Origin: Alphaproteobacteria bacterium
Lineage (GTDB): Bacteria > Pseudomonadota > Alphaproteobacteria > DSM-16000 > Inquilinaceae
DNA: 64,000 nucleotides
Reading direction: 5' to 3'
NCBI GenBank assembly: GCA_028281925.1
Contig: JANQIX010000043.1
Span: 114,826 to 178,825 of the forward strand
In this document: piece by piece, positions 57,220 to 64,000 of the stretch
Layout of the letters: every line of letters starts with the position of its first letter
Position numbering within the stretch: the stretch's first letter is position 1
Program-made: the position numbers and the translations under genes
Notes under the pieces: model-generated
What the model was told of the DNA's origin: nothing
Database searches by the model: none
What the model saw: only the letters and a program-made list of their open reading frames with translations

Positions 57220-57564
57220 CTACCCGCTGCCGGGCGCTGTCAGAAACATCGCCGGCTTAGAGCCGGATTGCTGCGAACTGCCCGGCGTTAGGAACATCGG
57301 CGGTTCGGAACTCGGCTGCATCGGACCAGCGGGTGCCGTCAGAAACATCGGCGGCTCCGAAACGGGCGCCGGTGGGCTACCTGTCGTCGTCAGGAACATC
57401 GCCGGCGGCGCGGCAACCGGCGCCGGCGCACCGATGGCCGGTGGCGGGTTGGAGGGTCCCGTCGGGGCGCAGGCACCAAGCACGCTGGCGGCCATCAAGG
57501 CTGCGGCGGTGATCGAACGGGCACCACGTCGCAGTGATTGGCTGATCGGGAACGAGGTCATCAT
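57220..57564 (-). CDS. Lipoprotein with four MFLT repeats
   Basis: About 114 residues from the ATG at 57564 (a second ATG follows at once). Lipobox SVLGAC. The mature part is Pro/Ala/Gly/Ser-rich and contains four copies of a short unit: PPAMFLTTTG, EPPMFLTAPAG, EPPMFLTPGS, KPAMFLTAPG, spaced 17-20 residues. In DNA this is a matching run of gtcag/gtta-gaaacatcg words. No enzymatic motif. It is divergent from the VWA lipoprotein gene, with ~300 bases between them. Confidence 0.65.
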   Translation of the reverse strand: MMTSFPISQSLRRGARSITAAALMAASVLGACAPTGPSNPPPAIGAPAPVAAPPAMFLTTTGSPPAPVSEPPMFLTAPAGPMQPSSEPPMFLTPGSSQQSGSKPAMFLTAPGSG

Positions 57565-57870
57565 ATCCTCCGCTACTGAACTTGGGCGACCCACCGGCTC
57601 GCCCCTTTGAAGCAACGAGCGCAAAGGTATCTCGGAGGATTGCTGTCGGGCATGGGGTCGACACCCCAATTCCATCCGGACCGCGCGCCTCAACCGGCGT
57701 AATGATCGCGGCGACAACACCTTCGTTGACCGGATCGTTCGAAGGACAGCCCCAAGGGGCGAAGCATCGCATTCGCCACAACTTTGTCCCAGTTTGGACA
57801 TCAGAGCGTCGGCGATCGCCCGCAAGTTGTATGGGCGATCCGTTCGTTTGCCTGTTCAGGGGGCCACGCC
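57565..57870. other. Divergent promoter region between the repeat lipoprotein and VWA genes
   Basis: About 306 bases holding the starts of both genes (AGGGGG before the VWA ATG). No other gene or clear palindrome seen. Confidence 0.4.
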
Positions 57871-59514
57871 ATGCGCGCCATCGTGTCTCGATCCACCCTA
57901 CTTGCCGCCACCGTGCTGGTGCTCGCCGCGTGTGGCGAGCAACGATCGTCTAGCGGTACAGCCGAAGAGGTTCGGACACAAAGCGCGGACCCAGCGGCCA
58001 TCAGCCCCAGTTACCGAGTCGCACCGTCCCCGGCTCCGGAAGCCGCAGACCAGCCGGTCGCCCTGCCGCTCCCGCCGGTGGACACCGAACAGTATGACGA
58101 TGTCGAGCCGAGCCCCGTCCGGCAGGTGGCGGTGGATCCGGTTTCCACCTTCTCGTCCGACGTCGACACGGCCGCCTACGCCAATATTCGGAGGTTCCTG
58201 GCCGAAGGCCGGATGCCGCCGCGGGATGCAGTGCGCATCGAAGAGATGATCAACTATTTCGACTATGCCTATGCCGTGCCGCGCGACGGCGGTGCGCCGT
58301 TCGCCGCCACCGTGGCCGTCGCCCCGACGCCTTGGAACGCCGACACGCAGCTCTTGCATATCGGCATCCAGGGCTACGACATCGCGCGGGCAGAACGGCC
58401 GCGCGCCAATCTTGTGTTCCTGGTCGATGTCTCAGGCTCGATGCAAGGTGCCGACCGGCTGCCGCTGCTGCAGCAGAGCTTGCGCATGGTGGCGGAGCGC
58501 ATGGACAACGACGACACGATCGCCATCGTCACCTATGCCGGTGATGTGAAGGTGGCGCTGGAGCCCACGCCCGGCAGCCGCCGCAATGAGATCATCGCTG
58601 CCATCGACCGGCTGCAGTCCGGCGGCTCCACGGCCGGCGCCGCCGGCATCGAACTGGCTTACGACCTGGCCACCGAGAATTTCGATCCGAACGCGGTCAA
58701 CCGTGTGATCCTGGGCACCGACGGCGACTTCAATGTCGGCATCTCGGACCCCGACCGTCTGGAAGACTACATCGCCGAACAGCGCGAGACCGGCGTCTAT
58801 CTCTCCATCCTCGGCTTCGGCCGCGGCAATCTGAACGACCGGCTGATGCAACGACTGGCCCAGGCGGGCAACGGCAACGCCGCCTATATCGACGGCCTGT
58901 TGGAGGCGCGCCGCGTGCTGGTCGACGAAATGACGGCCACGCTGTTCCCCATCGCCGACGATCTGAAGCTGCAGGTGGAATTCAACCCGGCCGTGGTCGC
59001 GGAATACCGTTTGATCGGGTATGAGACCCGCGCGCTGCGACGGGAAGACTTCAACAACGACCAGGTCGATGCCGGCGATATCGGCAGCGGCCACTCGGTG
59101 ACGGCAATCTATGAAATCACGCCCGTCGGCAGCCCGGCGCGGTTGATTGACGACCTGCGATACGGCGATGCGCCGGCCGCGACGGGTGGCGATGTCAGCA
59201 GCGAGTACGCCTTCCTGCGCATCCGCTACAAGCTGCCGGGCGAAGCCGAGAGCACGTTGATCGAACGCCCGATCACGGTAGGCGACGTCTATGCCAGTAT
59301 CGACGAAGCGCCCACCGCGACGCGCTTCGCTGCCTCCGTCGCCGCCTTCGGCCAGCTTCTGCGCGGCGACCAATATCTGGGCGACTTCGGCTTCGACGAC
59401 GTCTATGCGTTGGCAGCCAACGCCCGTGGCGACGACCCGTACGGCATCCGGTCGGAATTCATCCAGCTGGTCCGCACCGCAGAGGTGGCCCAGCCGCAGG
59501 TGAGCCAGCGGTAA
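57871..59514 (+). CDS. VWA-domain lipoprotein (YfbK-like)
   Basis: 547 residues. Lipobox VLAAC. N-terminal conserved segment VSTFSSDVDTAAYANIRRFL with MPPRDAVRIEEMINYFDY (the VWF-A-associated N-terminal domain), then VWA with an intact MIDAS FLVDVSGSM, a Thr in ADDTIAIVTYAG-like position and TDGDFNVG. The DUF3520-type C-terminus includes YRLIGYETRALRREDFNND and DAGDIGSGHSVTAIYEI. It is probably a periplasmic scaffold binding a metal-dependent partner. No nearby MoxR-type ATPase is seen. Confidence 0.9.
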   Translation: MRAIVSRSTLLAATVLVLAACGEQRSSSGTAEEVRTQSADPAAISPSYRVAPSPAPEAADQPVALPLPPVDTEQYDDVEPSPVRQVAVDPVSTFSSDVDTAAYANIRRFLAEGRMPPRDAVRIEEMINYFDYAYAVPRDGGAPFAATVAVAPTPWNADTQLLHIGIQGYDIARAERPRANLVFLVDVSGSMQGADRLPLLQQSLRMVAERMDNDDTIAIVTYAGDVKVALEPTPGSRRNEIIAAIDRLQSGGSTAGAAGIELAYDLATENFDPNAVNRVILGTDGDFNVGISDPDRLEDYIAEQRETGVYLSILGFGRGNLNDRLMQRLAQAGNGNAAYIDGLLEARRVLVDEMTATLFPIADDLKLQVEFNPAVVAEYRLIGYETRALRREDFNNDQVDAGDIGSGHSVTAIYEITPVGSPARLIDDLRYGDAPAATGGDVSSEYAFLRIRYKLPGEAESTLIERPITVGDVYASIDEAPTATRFAASVAAFGQLLRGDQYLGDFGFDDVYALAANARGDDPYGIRSEFIQLVRTAEVAQPQVSQR

Positions 59515-59547
59515 GCGGCGGTATCCAGGCGACCGGCCGGCCCGCTT

Positions 59548-61388
<1,841 letters not shown>

Positions 61389-61390
61389 TT

Positions 61391-62266
61391 ATGGCTCAGC
61401 CTCCGAAGGCATCCGCCCTTCCGCCGCTGGAGTGGCTTCGGGTGTTCGATGCAGCCGCCAGGCTCGGGAACTTCACCGCCGCTGCCATCGAACTGGGCCT
61501 GACGCAAGCGGCGGTCAGCCAGCGGCTTCGCAACCTGGAAGGCCATCTGGGCGTACCGCTGTTCACCCGCCTGCCGCGCGGAGTGGAACTGACCGTTGAG
61601 GGCGAGGCCTACGCACCCCATGTGCGCACGGCTCTCGCCATGCTGCAACGCAGTACCACCGATCTGTTCAGCGCGCCAAAACGCCAGCTTTCGATCGCCG
61701 CGTCATCTTCGACGATCCAGCTTTGGATCGCACCGCGTTTGCCGCGGCTGCTGGAGGCAGTGCCGGACCTCCAGGTCTCTCTGACGACCGTCCACCGGTC
61801 CCCCGATTTTGCCGGCGCCGGAGCGGATCTTGAGGTGCGTTTCGGCGATGGAAGCTGGCCGGGCCGGACTGCCAGAAAGCTGTTCGACGAGGTACTGATG
61901 CCGGTCGTCGCGCCCAGGCTGCATCGCCATGCGGAGGATGATTGGCGGCGCCTGCCGCAGATCGCGGTCTCGGGCCCGCGGTGCGGCTGGCTCGATTGGG
62001 CAGCCGCAGTTGGCGTCCAGCCCCCCAGGCCGCCATCGGTGCGGTTCGACACCTTCGCCCAGGCGCTCGAGGCTGCAGTCTCGAGCGTCGGTGTGCTTCT
62101 CGGGTCGCTCGCCCTCATGGGTCAGGAACTCGATGCTGGAAGGCTGATCCAACTTCCGGAACCGAGCCTGCGTATGGACAGCGGCTATTGGCTCACCTGG
62201 TCGGCGTCGGACGCCAGCTACAGGAACCACTCTCAGATCGTCGACATCCTGTGCAACGGGACATGA
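61391..62266 (+). CDS. LysR-family regulator, likely of tmpAB
   Basis: 291 residues. HTH: LGNFTAAAIELGLTQAAVSQRLRNLEGHLGVPLF. The substrate-binding half contains LWIAPRLPRLLEAVPDLQV. It is divergent from tmpA with ~95 bases between starts, the usual arrangement for a LysR regulator and its target. The inducer is probably the phosphonate or a breakdown product. Confidence 0.93.
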   Translation: MAQPPKASALPPLEWLRVFDAAARLGNFTAAAIELGLTQAAVSQRLRNLEGHLGVPLFTRLPRGVELTVEGEAYAPHVRTALAMLQRSTTDLFSAPKRQLSIAASSSTIQLWIAPRLPRLLEAVPDLQVSLTTVHRSPDFAGAGADLEVRFGDGSWPGRTARKLFDEVLMPVVAPRLHRHAEDDWRRLPQIAVSGPRCGWLDWAAAVGVQPPRPPSVRFDTFAQALEAAVSSVGVLLGSLALMGQELDAGRLIQLPEPSLRMDSGYWLTWSASDASYRNHSQIVDILCNGT

Positions 62267-62358
62267 AAGAACCGGCTCCGTGGTACGGTACACTGACTCG
62301 GCCGATGGAGCAGGGACTTGCCCGTTGTCGGATCGGCGGCGAGTACCGGGAGGGCGCC

Positions 62359-63906
62359 ATGGCATCGACGCGATCCTTGGACGCTGGTCGCCGGCCTTCG
62401 TTTGGGCATGCTGCGACCTGGGCTGTGGCACTCGGCATCTCCGTCGGCGCCACCATCACCACCGTCGCGTCGGAGGACGGACCGGCAGCGGAAACCACTC
62501 CCGAGACAGCTGCCGACGGCTATGAAGATGTCGCTCTTGCTGAAGGTGCGCGCGCGCTCGTGTCCGAACCCCGGTTCGGCGATCTCGACACGATGATCGG
62601 AGAACGGCTGATCCGGATCGCCGTGCCCTACCGCTTCCCGTTCTTCTATCTCGACGGCGCCGACCCGCGGGGTATTCATGTGGAAGAGGTGCTGTACTTC
62701 ACGCAGCAAATTGAGGAGACGATCGACACGGGGCCACTGCCGCTCAACATCGTGTTCGCGCCAACCTCGCGTGAGGACCTGATCGCGGCCGTGGCGGAGG
62801 GCCGGGCCGATATCGCCGTCGGCAATCTGACCATCACCGAAGACCGTCTTGCGCTGGTCGATTTCGGTCCACCGATCTATGAGAACGTGACCGAGGTGGT
62901 GGTCACCCACAGCACGATGCCGCCCTTTGCAGCTGCCCTGGATCTTGCCGGTCGCGACGTTCATGTCCGCTTCGCCAGCAGCCATTATCAGAGCCTCCAG
63001 GACCTGAACGACACTCTGGCGTCGCAGGATCTGGAACCCGCACGCGCGATCCCGCTCTATGAGAACCTGCCCGATCAGGACCTGTTGGCGCTGGTCGATG
63101 CCGGACTGATCGAGATCACCGTCATGGACAGCCACATCGCGGCTCTGTGGGAACCGCATTTCGAGAACGTGGTCATCCACCCCGAGGCGCGACTGCGCCA
63201 ACAGGGCCGCATCGCCTGGGCCTTCCGCAAGGAGAGCCCCCTCTTGGCAGAACAGGTCGCCCGCTATACCGAGACCATCCAGCGCGGCACGCTGCTGGGG
63301 AATATCCTGTTCCAACGCTATCTGGAGCGGGAGGATCCGCTGGCGGATGTGGCCGGCGACGAGGGGATGAGCCGCTTTCGCGCCCTGGAGCCCCATTTCC
63401 GCCGCTACAGCGCGGAGTACGGTATCGACTGGGTGCTGGCATTGGCCCAGGGCTATCACGAGTCCCGGCTGGACCAGTCGCTGCGCAACCGGTCGGGCGC
63501 GATCGGCGTGATGCAGGTGCTGGGCGCAACTGCCCAAGGGCTGGGCATCAGCGACATCGACCAGGCTGAGAACAACATCCATGCCGGCATCAAGTTCCTA
63601 CGCGTCCTGATCGACACCGTCCTGACGGAAGACGAGACCGATCCGCTGAACCAGCAGCTGTTCGCCGTTGCTTCGTACAACGCCGGGCCCCGCCGTATCG
63701 CGCAGATGCGGGCCCTTGCCGCGGAAGAAGGTCTGGATCCGGACATCTGGTTCGACAATGTCGAACTGGTTGTCGCCCGGAATGTTGGCCATGAACCGGT
63801 GAACTATGTGTCGAACGTGTTCCGGTCTTACACGGCCTACCGCCTGATCCTTGACCTCGCCGAAGCACGCCCGATCGTGCGTGCACCTGAACCAGCGGCG
63901 GACTAG
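62359..63906 (+). CDS. MltF-like lytic transglycosylase with a periplasmic-binding domain
   Basis: 515 residues from the ATG at 62359 (GGGAGGG upstream). An N-terminal signal/anchor (AATWAVALGISVGATITTVA) is followed by an SBP_bac_3-like domain (GERLIRIAVPYRFPFFY, FAPTSREDLIAAVAEGRADIAVGNL) and a C-terminal SLT domain: LALAQGYHESRLDQSLRN (catalytic Glu), GAIGVMQVL, NIHAGIKFLR, ASYNAGPRRI. This is the MltF layout: a periplasmic enzyme that cleaves peptidoglycan, with the binding domain as a regulator. Confidence 0.92.
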   Translation: MASTRSLDAGRRPSFGHAATWAVALGISVGATITTVASEDGPAAETTPETAADGYEDVALAEGARALVSEPRFGDLDTMIGERLIRIAVPYRFPFFYLDGADPRGIHVEEVLYFTQQIEETIDTGPLPLNIVFAPTSREDLIAAVAEGRADIAVGNLTITEDRLALVDFGPPIYENVTEVVVTHSTMPPFAAALDLAGRDVHVRFASSHYQSLQDLNDTLASQDLEPARAIPLYENLPDQDLLALVDAGLIEITVMDSHIAALWEPHFENVVIHPEARLRQQGRIAWAFRKESPLLAEQVARYTETIQRGTLLGNILFQRYLEREDPLADVAGDEGMSRFRALEPHFRRYSAEYGIDWVLALAQGYHESRLDQSLRNRSGAIGVMQVLGATAQGLGISDIDQAENNIHAGIKFLRVLIDTVLTEDETDPLNQQLFAVASYNAGPRRIAQMRALAAEEGLDPDIWFDNVELVVARNVGHEPVNYVSNVFRSYTAYRLILDLAEARPIVRAPEPAAD

Positions 63907-64000
63907 AGCGAATTCGCTGGTGGTTGAATCGTGGGATTCCCAAGGGCGGTGAAATGTGATTCACCCTGATGGCTGGTGAAGGAGGCCAGCCGTTATGGCC
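63907..64000. other. Right-edge segment, possible start of a further gene or element
   Basis: A perfect 12-base palindrome (agcgaattcgct, 63907-63918) lies just after the transglycosylase stop. A good GGAGG site with an ATG at 63995 is at the edge. It may be the start of a new CDS, perhaps an insertion sequence, but six bases of coding sequence cannot decide this. Confidence 0.35.

Overview
The window is GC-rich and densely coded. The synteny (glyQ-glyS-ppdK, pyrF-trpF), the 2-trimethylaminoethylphosphonate cassette and the dispersed GC-rich hairpin elements suggest a free-living alphaproteobacterium, probably of the order Rhodospirillales. No plasmid, phage or replication-origin genes are visible, so this is most likely chromosome.

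Left part (1-12.6 kb): a long run of minus-strand housekeeping genes, read from right to left. It comprises a DUF2007-type protein, a TrmN6-like methyltransferase, an S49 peptidase, a small zinc-ribbon membrane protein, glyQ, glyS, pyruvate phosphate dikinase, an alpha/beta hydrolase and argS. Divergent from it is an octaprenyl-diphosphate-synthase-type gene (ispB). A tRNA-Pro(CGG) gene follows at 12552-12628.

Accessory block (12.6-16.6 kb): directly beyond the tRNA 3' end lies a visibly more AT-rich segment holding only three minus-strand genes, coupled by 11-base overlaps. They are (i) a histidine-kinase-like ATPase, (ii) a receiver domain fused to an Xre/MbcA/ParS-type antitoxin domain, and (iii) a RES-domain protein (the family of NAD+-consuming toxins). 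I read this as a toxin-antitoxin module wired to a two-component phosphorelay. It is the best candidate here for an undescribed system.

Middle part (16.6-34 kb): an amphi-Trp protein, small secreted proteins, a divergent MreB paralogue followed by a secreted protein carrying an ABC-ATPase-like fragment, an ankyrin lipoprotein, a two-CDGSH protein, a YdcH protein, AsmA, MoaA, a Cache/HAMP histidine kinase, RF3 with no canonical start codon, a CBS protein, a glycine-zipper lipoprotein, and a GH63-like glucosidase followed by a short-chain dehydrogenase.

Right part (34-64 kb): two tandem filamentous-haemagglutinin-type exoproteins; a branched-chain amino acid binding protein; a membrane adenylate/guanylate cyclase; an MscS channel; trpF and pyrF; PhzF; a three-gene cassette of ketosynthase III, haem-oxygenase-like diiron enzyme and an uncharacterised protein; an amine oxidase whose C-terminal FAD segment lies at its N-terminus (apparent circular permutation); an EamA transporter divergent from an HxlR regulator with paired operators; a HAD phosphatase; a repeat-bearing lipoprotein; a VWA lipoprotein; a TmpA/TmpB phosphonate pair with a divergent LysR regulator; and an MltF-like lytic transglycosylase. 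The last ~90 bases may be the edge of another gene or element.

All family assignments come from reading motifs by eye; no database search was run.
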